Positions 31,454-39,012 of a stretch of 39,362 nucleotides of DNA are shown here, piece after piece. Positions within the stretch are counted from its first letter, which is position 1; every line of letters starts with the position of its first letter. Position numbers and translations under genes: made by a program. The notes beneath the pieces are model-generated. The model did not search any database and was not told the DNA's origin. It saw only the letters and a list, made by a program, of their open reading frames with translations. This DNA comes from Agrobacterium tumefaciens (GTDB lineage: Bacteria; Pseudomonadota; Alphaproteobacteria; Rhizobiales; Rhizobiaceae): positions 1 to 39,362 of the forward strand of contig NZ_WJOK01000036.1 in the NCBI RefSeq assembly GCF_009649785.1, written 5' to 3'.

Positions 31454-32020
31454 TCACCGGTGCTCCGCCGCAAAAACCTGAAGTTCCGCCTCGGCTTCCG
31501 GACCAAAGAGGCCGAGGTGTTTCAGAATTTCCACTGCGAAACTGACGGGTGCACTGCCGGCTGCGGTTACGATGCCGCCATCGCTGACCGCCTTCGGCTG
31601 GTCGCGATAGAGCGCTTCGCCGCGATAGGACGGATAGGCCTTGTGAGAGGCGAGCGAATTGCCGGTATGGGCGACGTCATCAAGGGCGCCCGTGCCTGCA
31701 AGCGCGCTGGCAGCCGCGCAGATGCCGGCAACCAGCCGGCCCTTCTCGCGAAACCGCTGTGCCAGCCCGCCAAGATCGACAGCCGTTCCCTTTTCCCAGC
31801 TGAGGCCGCCGGGAATGACGAGCGCATCGATGTTAGCAGGATCAAGCGCGTCATAGGATGTGTCGGGCGTAACGTTGAGCCCGCCCATTGAAACCACGGG
31901 CCGGCCGTCCGGGGTTGCGTAAACGATCTCGACGCCGAGATAGCCGCGCGCGGCGGCGGCAAGCAGCGCCGGTTCCCAGTCCGCAAAATCCTGCGCAAGC
32001 GCAATGGCAATCCGTGTCAT
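31454..32020 (-). CDS. DJ-1/PfpI family protein
   Basis: A 188-residue class I glutamine-amidotransferase-like protein of the DJ-1/PfpI superfamily. Nucleophile elbow GICAAASALAG places the reactive cysteine at residue 101; the conserved acid Glu17 lies in FADWEPALL, and LVIPGGLSWEKG is typical of the YajL/YraA-like branch. ATG 32020 follows a CGGAGACGG site; the 7-residue extension to 32041 would overlap the next gene. Such proteins act in glyoxal or redox stress, or as proteases or chaperones. It is 21 bases downstream of the GNAT gene on the same strand, so they form an operon. Activity unknown. Confidence 0.88.
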   Translation of the reverse strand: MTRIAIALAQDFADWEPALLAAAARGYLGVEIVYATPDGRPVVSMGGLNVTPDTSYDALDPANIDALVIPGGLSWEKGTAVDLGGLAQRFREKGRLVAGICAAASALAGTGALDDVAHTGNSLASHKAYPSYRGEALYRDQPKAVSDGGIVTAAGSAPVSFAVEILKHLGLFGPEAEAELQVFAAEHR

Positions 32021-32041
32021 GACCGTCTCCGAAGGTTGCAA

Positions 32042-32530
32042 TCAGGCGATAGACTGCATGTAGCGCATGCCGGTGACCGGGCGCGGCGCGAAATCCATGC
32101 TTTCGTAGAAACGATGCGCGGCGACATTGCCGGTCGTGGCGCTGACGGAAAGATAGTCGCAACCGAGGCGCTTGGCGATATCGCGGGCGCGGGAAACCAG
32201 GTGCTGGCCGGTGCCATGGCCGCGGTGACCGTCACGCACGAAAAGATGGTGCAGCTCAAGCCCGCGGCGGCCTTCCTGCGCCCTGTAGAGCGGCAGCATC
32301 AGGGCGTAACCGATCAATGCGCCGTCGGCTTCCGCAACCAGCCCATGCACCCAGGGAAGCGGGCCGAACAGGTCGCGTTCCAGTTTCGCCGGCGTAATCG
32401 CCGCCGCATCGCCATGAAAGGTGGCAAGCAGGGTGATCATCTCATTGAGCTCAGGCAAATCGGTCTTGCGTGCGCCACGAATGATGACGACGGGCGGTCT
32501 TTCCAATGTAAGGGAACTATCTTCGGTCAT
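32042..32530 (-). CDS. GNAT family N-acetyltransferase
   Basis: A 162-residue GNAT protein. Start VVIIRGARKTDLPELNEMITLLATFHG, strand and helix IGYALMLPLYRAQEGRRGLELHHLFVRD, acetyl-CoA loop GHRGHGTGQHLVSRARDIAKRLG (about residues 105-127), then LSVSATTGNVAAHRFYESMDFA. The pattern resembles diamine or aminoglycoside-type acetyltransferases of the RimI/SSAT kind, but the acceptor is unknown. It is the first gene of a two-gene unit with the DJ-1 gene. It starts 52 bases past the terminator hairpin at 32583-32602. Confidence 0.88.
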   Translation of the reverse strand: MTEDSSLTLERPPVVIIRGARKTDLPELNEMITLLATFHGDAAAITPAKLERDLFGPLPWVHGLVAEADGALIGYALMLPLYRAQEGRRGLELHHLFVRDGHRGHGTGQHLVSRARDIAKRLGCDYLSVSATTGNVAAHRFYESMDFAPRPVTGMRYMQSIA

Positions 32531-32582
32531 TTTTCTGGTCCTTCGGTTTTATCGGTGCCGTCAGGACGCTTGAAAAACAACA

Positions 32583-32602
32583 AAGCCGCCTGACGGCGGC
32601 TT
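32583..32602 (-). terminator. Terminator between MerR and GNAT genes
   Basis: AAGCCGCC/GGCGGCTT with a TGAC loop, bordered by ACAA and TTGT that lengthen the stem. On the minus strand it is followed by TTGTTTTTCAAG, suitable for ending the MerR transcript. 133 bases separate it from the MerR stop. Confidence 0.8.
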
Positions 32603-32735
32603 GTTGACAAAATGATCTGTCGAGCCGCCCTTTACAGGTAGGCCCAAAAGTACGAGCAGGAGATGGGTGCGCGTTCGTTGATCATGTCCATGCAATGCGC
32701 TCGAATCTGAAATCTGTCAAGCCTGCTCTTCAGCC

Positions 32736-33161
32736 TCAATGCTCGCCGTCGCACATGCCATGGTCGGAAAGTGCGCGGATGACGTAACAATCCTCGATCG
32801 AATGACCATGGCAATGGGAGACGATACGTTCGAGCTCATGCTCGAGCTTTTTGAGGCTGGTGATTTTTTCGCGCACATGGGCGAGGTGTTCGGCGGCAAT
32901 GCGGTCCGCACCCTCGCACGGCATTTGCCGGTGCTGGCTGAGCGCGATCAATTCTCTGATGGCGTCGATATTGAGCCCGATATCGCGGGCATGGCGGATG
33001 AAAGCCAGCCTTTCGAGATCGGATTTTTCGTAACGGCGCTGGTTGCCTTCCGAGCGGTCTGCCTCGCGGATGAGGCCCATCTGCTCATAATAGCGGATCG
33101 TCGGAACCTTCACGCCGGTACGTTTGGACAATTCACCGATGGACAGCATTGCCTTCTCCAT
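32736..33161 (-). CDS. MerR-family regulator, heavy-metal type
   Basis: A 141-residue MerR regulator. DNA-binding domain at about residues 5-75 (MLSIGELSKRTGVKVPTIRYYEQMGLI), then the long dimer helix. Cysteines lie at 82 (MPCEG), 117 (VSHCHGH), 125 (EDCYVIRAL) and 137 (HGMCDGEH). The 82-117-125 spacing matches the metal-binding cysteines of divalent-metal MerR sensors (ZntR, CadR, PbrR class), so Zn, Cd or Pb sensing is a reasonable inference. Unlike most of these, it has no P-type ATPase or other exporter beside it. A palindrome near its start is the likely operator. Confidence 0.88.
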   Translation of the reverse strand: MEKAMLSIGELSKRTGVKVPTIRYYEQMGLIREADRSEGNQRRYEKSDLERLAFIRHARDIGLNIDAIRELIALSQHRQMPCEGADRIAAEHLAHVREKITSLKKLEHELERIVSHCHGHSIEDCYVIRALSDHGMCDGEH

Positions 33162-33198
33162 ATTCTCAAGAGCAGCCGGGACAAGAACGAACCGGATG

Positions 33199-33213
33199 CT
33201 CTAGTCTCTAGAG
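33199..33213. promoter_or_regulatory. MerR-type operator dyad
   Basis: CTCTAG-TCT-CTAGAG is a perfect 6-bp inverted repeat with a 3-base centre, 38 bases before the MerR start. The form CTCTAG-N3-CTAGAG recalls dyads of CadR/PbrR/ZntR-type regulators. The flanking -35 and -10 elements are not convincing. Confidence 0.6.
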
Positions 33214-33245
33214 ATATAGCTTTTCAGCCTGCCGTTCAATGGGTG

Positions 33246-33599
33246 TCAGGCGGCGGCATCCACGCCGAGTGCCTGCGCCAGGGCTTTGAGAACTTCTGTC
33301 TCGATGCTGGAGGCGGCGTCAGGCTGCGCTGATGCGGCGATATCTACCGCCGGTTCGGTTCTGGCCTGTGCGCCGCTGTCTAGGTTCCAAAGTGCTGCGG
33401 CAAGTCCGGCGGAAACGCTGGCGGCGGCAGGTGCGGCGGAAACGGCAACGCTCTCGGCGCTGGAAATCGCGCGGTGTGCCGCCCGTGTCAGTTCCAGCAA
33501 GGCCTCGGTGGTTGCATTTGTTTCCCTGGTCTTTGTCGGCTCAAGGGTCCGGACCGGAGTTGCGTAATAGCTGCTGGTTGTTGCTGCGATAGTCGTCAT
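33246..33599 (-). CDS. Small Ala/Ser/Thr-rich protein of unknown function
   Basis: A 117-residue protein rich in Ala, Ser and Thr, with no cysteine and only one tryptophan. The first 30 residues (TTSSYYATPVRTLEPTKTRET) are polar and probably disordered; the rest is likely helical (TEALLELTRAAHRAISSAESVAV and EVLKALAQALGVDAAA). A good site AGGGGA lies 8 bases before the ATG, within a stem (33608-33637). It lies divergently opposite dmeR across a 127-base gap, and codirectionally upstream of the MerR gene. I do not recognise the family and cannot assign a role. A second small protein of similar style is at 35108-35389. Confidence 0.65.
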   Translation of the reverse strand: MTTIAATTSSYYATPVRTLEPTKTRETNATTEALLELTRAAHRAISSAESVAVSAAPAAASVSAGLAAALWNLDSGAQARTEPAVDIAASAQPDAASSIETEVLKALAQALGVDAAA

Positions 33600-33607
33600 G
33601 ACTGAGT

Positions 33608-33637
33608 CCCCTAAGTTTCATGGGGTATTTTTAGGGG
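33608..33637 (-). promoter_or_regulatory. Stem covering the ribosome site of the Ala-rich gene
   Basis: On the minus strand CCCCTAA and TTAGGGG are perfect 7-bp complements around a 16-nt loop. The second arm includes the AGGGGA ribosome site of the gene at 33246-33599, so folding would hide it. This may be a translational control element; untested. Confidence 0.45.
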
Positions 33638-33691
33638 TCGAAACATTCGCGAAGATTGCGTCGCGCAGGGCTTGAACCAAAAAACATCGCA

Positions 33692-33717
33692 ATATAGTAT
33701 ACCCCCCTATAGTATAT
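33692..33717. promoter_or_regulatory. DmeR (RcnR/CsoR-type) operator
   Basis: ATATAGTATA-CCCCCC-TATAGTATATG-type repeat: two copies of TATAGTATA around a C6 (G6) tract, 10 bases before the dmeR ATG. The pattern of a G/C tract flanked by AGTA/TACT-like repeats is the operator form of RcnR-type repressors. This site would give nickel- or cobalt-dependent control of dmeRF. Confidence 0.85.
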
Positions 33718-33726
33718 GAGGTACTC

Positions 33727-33999
33727 ATGTCCCATACGATCCGCAACAAGGAGAAGCTTCTCGCTCGCATCCGTCGCCTCAAGGGGCAGATGGAGGCGGT
33801 GGAGCGTGCCTTGGACGATTCCAAGCCCTGCGGCGAGGTGCTGCAATTGCTGGCCTCGGTGCGCGGTGCGCTTTCCGGCCTGACGGGGGAGGTGATGCAG
33901 GAACATCTGCATGAGCACGTCGTGCACGCCGAAAATGAAGACGAGCGGGCGCGTGCGGCGGAAGAGCTGGCCCAGGTGCTGAAGACCTACATCCGCTAA
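33727..33999 (+). CDS. dmeR: Ni/Co-responsive repressor DmeR (RcnR/CsoR family)
   Basis: A 90-residue all-helical repressor of the RcnR/CsoR/FrmR family. The RcnR metal ligand set is present exactly: His3, Cys35, His60 and His64. This predicts Ni2+ or Co2+ sensing rather than copper or formaldehyde. Helix 1 contains RIRRLKGQMEAVERALDD. The repressor releases its G-tract operator when the metal binds. It is followed by the exporter gene dmeF (82 bases), and the operator sits just upstream, as in the dmeRF operons described from Rhizobium and Agrobacterium. Its ribosome site is not well marked. Confidence 0.93.
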   Translation: MSHTIRNKEKLLARIRRLKGQMEAVERALDDSKPCGEVLQLLASVRGALSGLTGEVMQEHLHEHVVHAENEDERARAAEELAQVLKTYIR

Positions 34000-34080
34000 C
34001 CTCTCTCCCAAAAGTGTCCGCGGCTTTGGGAAAAGACATGCGTGAAACAGAATATTCCAGGATCGAACAGGATTAGCGAC

Positions 34081-35097
34081 ATGACGACGATATCCGAATT
34101 TCCCGCAGCGTCCGGCCACGACCATGTTTTCCTAGGCCGGAACCATGAGCGCAATGAAAAGCGCGTGTGGATGGTGATTGCGCTGACCACAGTCATGATG
34201 GTGGCGGAGATCGTCGCCGGCCACTGGTTCGGTTCCATGGCGCTGACGGCGGATGGCTGGCACATGTCCACCCATGCGGGCGCAATGCTCATCTCGGCGC
34301 TGGCCTATCTCTATGCCCGGCGTGAGGCGCGCAATCCGCGCTTCACCTTCGGCACCGGCAAGTTCGGTGATCTCGCCGGTTTTGCCAGCGCCATCGTGCT
34401 GGCGGTGGTGGCGCTGCTCATCGCCGTTGAAAGTGCGATGCGGCTTTTCAATCCTGTTCAGATCGACTTCAATCAGGCGATCCTCGTCGCCCTCATCGGT
34501 CTTGCCGTCAATCTCGTCAGCGCCGTGCTGTTGAAGGATGATCACGATCACGATCACGGCCATGGCCATGGTCACGCACATGGTTCGCATGCCCATCACG
34601 GCCATGGCAGCCACGCCCATCACGATCACGGCTCGCACGCGCATCACGGCGAGCACGGTGCGAAGGGCGGCAGGGACAATAATCTGCGCGCAGCCTATCT
34701 GCATGTACTCGCCGATGCGCTGACTTCCGTTCTCGCCATTGTCGCGCTGCTGCTCGGCAAGTGGAACGGCTGGTCCTTTCTCGATCCGTTGATGGGTATT
34801 GTCGGCGGTGTGGTGATTGCCCGCTGGTCATGGGGACTCATTCGCTCCACGGCAACGACGCTGGTTGATGCGGTTCCGCTGACGGAGGACTTGCCGCAGG
34901 AAATCCGTGAAAGCGTGGAGACGGAAGAAGATCGCATTACCGACCTGCACGTCTGGCAGGTGGGGCCGGGGCATCACGCCGCCATTGTCGCCATCCACTC
35001 GCAGGTGCCGAAGGCGCCGGCTTTCTACAAGCAGAAGCTTGCAGCCATACATGAACTCTCACATGTAACGGTGGAGGTCAGCCCGGCAAGGGTCTGA
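34081..35097 (+). CDS. dmeF: Cation diffusion facilitator DmeF (Ni/Co efflux)
   Basis: A 338-residue CDF exporter of the DmeF type that pumps Co2+ and Ni2+ out of the cytoplasm in exchange for protons. Six membrane segments are seen: VWMVIALTTVMMVAEIVAGHW, MLISALAYLYA, ASAIVLAVVALLIAVESAM, ILVALIGLAVNLVSAVLL, then VLADALTSVLAIVALLLG and LMGIVGGVVIARWSW. Metal-site residues are in ALTADGWHMSTHAG and AYLHVLADALTS. A very His-rich cytoplasmic loop (about residues 155-195, repeated HGHGHAHG and HAHH motifs) lies between segments 4 and 5. ATG 34081 is preferred over the GTG at 34042. Regulated by DmeR. Confidence 0.92.
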   Translation: MTTISEFPAASGHDHVFLGRNHERNEKRVWMVIALTTVMMVAEIVAGHWFGSMALTADGWHMSTHAGAMLISALAYLYARREARNPRFTFGTGKFGDLAGFASAIVLAVVALLIAVESAMRLFNPVQIDFNQAILVALIGLAVNLVSAVLLKDDHDHDHGHGHGHAHGSHAHHGHGSHAHHDHGSHAHHGEHGAKGGRDNNLRAAYLHVLADALTSVLAIVALLLGKWNGWSFLDPLMGIVGGVVIARWSWGLIRSTATTLVDAVPLTEDLPQEIRESVETEEDRITDLHVWQVGPGHHAAIVAIHSQVPKAPAFYKQKLAAIHELSHVTVEVSPARV

Positions 35098-35107
35098 TCG
35101 GAATCAT

Positions 35108-35389
35108 CTATTCGTATTCGGAATAGGCGCTGCGCACCCATTCGGCCTGCGCTTCTGCCTTGTCTTCGGCGGAGGTCGCAGCCGGCGTGTGGGCCGGCGC
35201 GCTGCCATTGCCGACGGCCCACAGCACGTTGGCCAGCGAACGGGAAAGAACGGTGCTGGAAACGGTAGGGTTGCCGGGGCCGCGTTTTACGGCCTGTTCC
35301 TCAGGCGCGCTCTGCGCGCTGCCGGGTTTTTCGATGTCGCGGACACGAGCCTGATAATTGTATCCGCCAATATTGCTTTCGATCTGCAT
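35108..35389 (-). CDS. Small protein of unknown function
   Basis: A 93-residue soluble, polar protein: MQIESNIGGYNYQARVRDIEK, then EEQAVKRGPGNPTVSSTVLSRSLANVLWAVG and AEDKAEAQAEWVRSAYSEYE. It has no cysteine, signal or membrane segment. ATG 35389 is taken; the frame is open further upstream to 35620, over a region without support. The ribosome site is weak. It converges with dmeF (10 bases between stops). The style (short, aromatic start, polar Ala-rich middle) loosely recalls the protein at 33246-33599, but I cannot show homology. Unknown family. Confidence 0.6.
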   Translation of the reverse strand: MQIESNIGGYNYQARVRDIEKPGSAQSAPEEQAVKRGPGNPTVSSTVLSRSLANVLWAVGNGSAPAHTPAATSAEDKAEAQAEWVRSAYSEYE

Positions 35390-35624
35390 GCCAGTGATTC
35401 CGCGTTCAAAAGTTAACAAATGGTTAACGGCGGCGGCTTGCCCGAAGCTTGCGCTTGTTGCATTGCAATGTCGTTCCCGGCTTGACACGTGGCAAAGGGG
35501 TGCTTCGTTTTTGCATGGTTGGATGGAAAGGCGGGCATTGCCGGCCTTGCCCACACTTCGCGTCGTGCTCGCCATGGCGACCCTGTTGTGCAGCTCAAAC
35601 TCTGGCGCCAAACACCCCAACTCC

Positions 35625-35653
35625 CGTCATGCCGGCTCTAGGCCGGTATGACG
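35625..35653. repeat. Dispersed palindrome, family B, copy 3
   Basis: CGTCATGCCGGC and GCCGGTATGACG pair over 12 bp with one G-U pair and a 5-nt loop. It is related to the elements at 22717 and 29649 through CATGCCGG. It lies in the 365-base gap between the small protein gene and choV. That gap otherwise shows nothing clear on either strand. Confidence 0.7.
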
Positions 35654-35754
35654 AAAGAGTTTGGACGCGGCCAGGCAGCTCCGATGTCTTTTGCGCAGCG
35701 GGGCTGGGGCTTTTTCGGTCTTCTGAAAGAAAGGCAAATCCTGTTGGTGCCGGA

Positions 35755-36861
35755 TTACGCGGTTTCCTTCTCCACAGGCGCCGCCGGTTCCGGGATTTTT
35801 TCCGCTTCCTCCACGACTGCCACCCCGGCCTCCGCCTCCTGAGGTGCCGGCGTGACCATCGCCGCCACCAGCGTGTCGAGGCCGATGGCGCCGACTGGCT
35901 TGCCGTCTTCATCCACCACATGGGCGCTGGTTTCGTTCGCCTCCGACATATCGCGGGCGATGGTTTCCAGTGTCGCGTTTTCCGGCACCGACATGCCCTC
36001 GGGTTTCGCCGTCAGCGGTTCCATCACGGTGGTCGCCTGAAGCACACGGCTGCGGTTGACGTCGCGCACGAAGTCGGTGACGTAACCATCCGCAGGGGAA
36101 AGGATGATGCTCTGGCCGTCGCCCTGCTGCACCACTTCGCCGTCTTTCAGAATGGCAATGTGGTCGCCGAGCCGCAAAGCCTCATCCAGATCGTGAGTGA
36201 TGAATACCACAGTCTTTTTCAGCTCCTGCTGAAGGTCGAGCAGCATCGTCTGCATATCGACACGGATCAGCGGATCGAGAGCCGAATAGGCCTCGTCCAT
36301 CAGGAGAATATCGGCATCGTTGGCAAGCGCGCGGGCAAGGCCGACGCGCTGCTGCATGCCGCCGGAAAGCTGGTTCGGATAATAATCCTCATAGCCGGCA
36401 AGACCGACACGATCCAGCCAGTAACGGCCTTTCTCTTCGCTGTCCTTGCGTGGCATGCCCTGAATATCGAGGCCGTAGACGCTGTTTTCCAGCACGGTGC
36501 GATGCGGCAGGAGGCCGAATTTCTGGAACACCATCGCCGTTTTGTGACGGCGGAATTTCCGCAGCGCCGAAGTGCTCATGCCGCAAATGTCCTCGCCGTC
36601 GTAGAGAACCTCACCTGCGGTCGGGTCGATCAGCCGGTTGATGTGGCGGATCAGCGTCGACTTGCCGGAACCGGAAAGTCCCATGACCACGGTGATCTTG
36701 CCGCCCGGCATGGTGATGTTGATGTTGTTGAGACCGAGCACATGGTTGTGTTTGTCGTTCAGCTCGACCTTGTCCATGCCTGATCGCACCGCTTCGAGGT
36801 ACTTCTCGGGATGCTTGCCGAAGATCTTGTAAAGATTCCTGATTTCGATGCTTTTAGCCAT
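35755..36861 (-). CDS. choV: Choline/betaine ABC transporter ATPase ChoV
   Basis: A 368-residue ATPase of the ProV/OpuAA/ChoV type. Walker A GLSGSGKST (about residues 60-68), LSGGMQQRVGLARAL signature, Walker B ILLMDEAYSALDPLIR and the switch His in VFITHDLDEA are intact. A C-terminal CBS-type region (about 285-345: ETIARDMSEANETSAHVVDEDGKPVGAIGL) is typical of osmolyte transporters. A Pro/Glu-rich tail follows. Its start overlaps the end of choW by 8 bases, so they are coupled. It energises import of choline or betaine. The symbol rests on operon layout and family; a proline/glycine-betaine system is close. Confidence 0.9.
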   Translation of the reverse strand: MAKSIEIRNLYKIFGKHPEKYLEAVRSGMDKVELNDKHNHVLGLNNINITMPGGKITVVMGLSGSGKSTLIRHINRLIDPTAGEVLYDGEDICGMSTSALRKFRRHKTAMVFQKFGLLPHRTVLENSVYGLDIQGMPRKDSEEKGRYWLDRVGLAGYEDYYPNQLSGGMQQRVGLARALANDADILLMDEAYSALDPLIRVDMQTMLLDLQQELKKTVVFITHDLDEALRLGDHIAILKDGEVVQQGDGQSIILSPADGYVTDFVRDVNRSRVLQATTVMEPLTAKPEGMSVPENATLETIARDMSEANETSAHVVDEDGKPVGAIGLDTLVAAMVTPAPQEAEAGVAVVEEAEKIPEPAAPVEKETA

Positions 36862-37762
36862 GGGAGACCTCGCGGTATTTCTGCAGGCGCTTGCCGAAAG
36901 CCTGGCTTGCCCGGTCGAACATGATGGCGATGGCGACCAGAGCGAAACCGTTCAGGAAGCCCACCGTGAAAAACTGGTTGTTGATGGCCTGCAGCACATT
37001 CTTGCCGAGACCGCCGACGCCGACCATGGAGGCGACGACGACCATGGCGAGTGCCATCATGATGGTCTGGTTGATGCCGGTCATGATGGTGGGTAACGCC
37101 AGCGGCAGCTGCACATTGAACAGCTTCTGGCCGTTGGAGGAGCCGAAAGCATCGGCGGCTTCCAGCACTTCCCGGTCTACCAGGCGAATGCCGAGGCTGG
37201 TCAGGCGGATGACGGGTGGAATGGCGTAGATCACCACTGCGATCAGGCCCGGTACCTTGCCGATGCCGAAAATCACCACCACGGGGATGAGATAAACGAA
37301 GCTTGGCAGGGTCTGCATCACGTCGAGCACGGGATTGATGATACGCTGCAACCGTTCGGAGCGTCCCATCAAAATGCCGAGCGGCAGGCCGATGACGATG
37401 GCGATCAGCGTGGCGATGGCGACGATGGAAAGCGTCGTCATGGCGTCGCGCCAGAGGCCGACTGCGCCGATCATGAGCAGGGAGATGGCCGTGCCACCGG
37501 TGATCTTGAAGCTGCGCCCGGCCAGATGCACGATCGCCAGAATGACCAGCATGGTGACGATCCACGGGGTCTGGATGAACAGCCGCTCCGAGGAGTTGAG
37601 AAAGAGCTGCAGCGGATGCACGATCACATCGATCGCATCGCCGTAATTGCGCACGATATCGCGAAAACCGTCATCGATGGTCTTGCGTGCCACACGCATC
37701 GTGCCGTTATCGATGGCCGGAAACTTGCACAGCATATCCGGCAGATAGTTACAGAGGGCCAT
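36854..37762 (-). CDS. choW: Choline/betaine ABC transporter permease ChoW
   Basis: A 302-residue inner-membrane permease of the ProW/OpuAB type. About six to seven membrane segments: WIVTMLVILAIVHLAG, ISLLMIGAVGLW, LSIVAIATLIAIVIGLPLGIL, VLDVMQTLPSFVYLIPVVVIFG, GLIAVVIYAIPPVIRL, then TIMMALAMVVVASMVG. The EAA-type loop with the ATPase is in EVLEAADAFGSSNGQKLFNVQLPLALPTIMTGIN. ATG 37762 has an AAGGGAAAAC site; the in-frame extension to 37891 passes through the repeat element. It is 239 bases after choX and overlaps choV by 8 bases. Works with both in choline or betaine import. Confidence 0.9.
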   Translation of the reverse strand: MALCNYLPDMLCKFPAIDNGTMRVARKTIDDGFRDIVRNYGDAIDVIVHPLQLFLNSSERLFIQTPWIVTMLVILAIVHLAGRSFKITGGTAISLLMIGAVGLWRDAMTTLSIVAIATLIAIVIGLPLGILMGRSERLQRIINPVLDVMQTLPSFVYLIPVVVIFGIGKVPGLIAVVIYAIPPVIRLTSLGIRLVDREVLEAADAFGSSNGQKLFNVQLPLALPTIMTGINQTIMMALAMVVVASMVGVGGLGKNVLQAINNQFFTVGFLNGFALVAIAIMFDRASQAFGKRLQKYREVSHG

Positions 37763-37821
37763 TATTGTTGTTTTCCCTTTTGGTTTTGGGGGATGGGTGG
37801 TCGAGGCTGGAGCGCGGGGCA

Positions 37822-37955
37822 CCCCTCCGTCCTGCCGGACATCTCCCCCACAAGGGGGGAGATCGATCCGAGGCAAAGTCCCGCCCATCAAACAGGTTGC
37901 GGATTTGTGAGAAGGGTGAGCCCAGCCGATCTAGATGCCCGGCAGGGCAGAGGGG
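37822..37955. repeat. RIME-like mosaic element between choX and choW
   Basis: A 134-bp element with imperfect terminal inverted repeats: CCCCTCCGTCCTGCCGGACA at the left and its near complement at about 37933-37955 (ending GGCAGGGCAGAGGGG). Inside is a strong hairpin ATCTCCCCC/GGGGGGAGAT with an ACAA loop at 37841-37863. Its layout fits the intergenic mosaic elements of rhizobia. It lies inside the cho operon and could reduce or terminate part of the read-through from choX. Confidence 0.7.
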
Positions 37956-38001
37956 GTAAAGCCACGGATGGAAACCGAAGCTTCCCACTCTCATCAACCA
38001 A

Positions 38002-39012
38002 TCACATCGAAGCCTTGATCTTCTCCGCCACCTCGGGCGAAACCCACTTCGTCCAGATATCCTCGTTGTTCTCGAGGAAATATTCCGCGCCGTCTTCGTT
38101 GGTGCCCTGGTTTTCATCCATCCAGGCCAGAACCTTGGCGACGGTCTCGTTGTCCCACTGCCGCTTGCGGATATAGTCGATGGAAGGACCGGCCTTCTCG
38201 GCAAAGTCCTTGGTGACAACAGTGAATACCTCTGCCACCGGATAGGCGTTTGGCTTGGGATCGGCGCAATCAGGCTTGGCGATGCAATTGTCGTAGGCCT
38301 CGCGGTCGAGTGCCACGCCATCGTCCAGTTTCACCATGTCGTACTTGCCAAGAATGGCCGTCGGGGACCAGTAATAGCCGAGCCAGCCCTGCTTTTTCTC
38401 ATAGGCATTGGAGATCGAGCCATCGAGGCCCGCGGCGGAGCCGGTATCGATCAGGGCGAAGCCCTTCTCGTCGGCCTTGCGTGCCTTGAACAGGTTGGCG
38501 GTCGTTGGCTGGCAGCCCCAGCCCGGCGGGCAGCCAAACACGGCACCCTTGCTGGCGTCTTCCGGCGCGGGGAAAAGCTCGGGATGCTTGAGTGCGTCCT
38601 CAACTGTCTTGATATCGGGGTGTTCGTCGGCGAGATATTTGGGAATCCACCAGCCTTCAACGCCACCTTCACTCAGGATTTTGCTTTCCTGGATCAGGTT
38701 GCCTTTCTTGACGGCGTCCTCATAGGGGGCGCCAAGGGTATTCACCCACATTTCGGGCGCCATATCCGGCTGGCCCTTTTCATTCATGGAGGTGAATGTG
38801 GGAGTGGTGTCGCCGCTGATGACGTTGACCGTGCAATCATAGCCGTTTTCCATGATGAACTTGTCGACGTAAGCCGCAACACCGGCGGATGCCCAGTTCA
38901 TTTCGGCGATGGTGACGCTGCCACATGTTTCTGCGGCGTTGGCGGAATTTGCTGCACCGGCAGCGATGGTAAAGCCCGTTACGAGAATGGTCGAGGCTAG
39001 GAGTTTCTTCAT
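38002..39012 (-). CDS. choX: Choline/betaine ABC transporter binding protein ChoX
   Basis: A 336-residue periplasmic substrate-binding protein of the OpuAC/ChoX type. The signal peptide is residues 1-27 (KLLASTILVTGFTIAAGAANSANA), cut near ANAAET. The mature part begins CGSVTIAEMNWASAGVAAYVDKFIMENGYD; aromatic residues such as the Trp in MNWAS, GGVEGWWIPKY and KKQGWLGYYWSP could form the aromatic cage for trimethylammonium groups. The ATG at 39012 follows a GGAGGTCTCCC site; an extension to 39063 is not supported. First gene of choXWV. Choline is preferred for the name, but betaine or carnitine cannot be excluded by sequence. Confidence 0.9.
   Translation of the reverse strand: MKKLLASTILVTGFTIAAGAANSANAAETCGSVTIAEMNWASAGVAAYVDKFIMENGYDCTVNVISGDTTPTFTSMNEKGQPDMAPEMWVNTLGAPYEDAVKKGNLIQESKILSEGGVEGWWIPKYLADEHPDIKTVEDALKHPELFPAPEDASKGAVFGCPPGWGCQPTTANLFKARKADEKGFALIDTGSAAGLDGSISNAYEKKQGWLGYYWSPTAILGKYDMVKLDDGVALDREAYDNCIAKPDCADPKPNAYPVAEVFTVVTKDFAEKAGPSIDYIRKRQWDNETVAKVLAWMDENQGTNEDGAEYFLENNEDIWTKWVSPEVAEKIKASM

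Noticed and set aside
35449..36783. 444-codon plus-strand ORF opposite choV
   Set aside because: Antisense to an ATPase with full motifs and passes through a dispersed palindrome.
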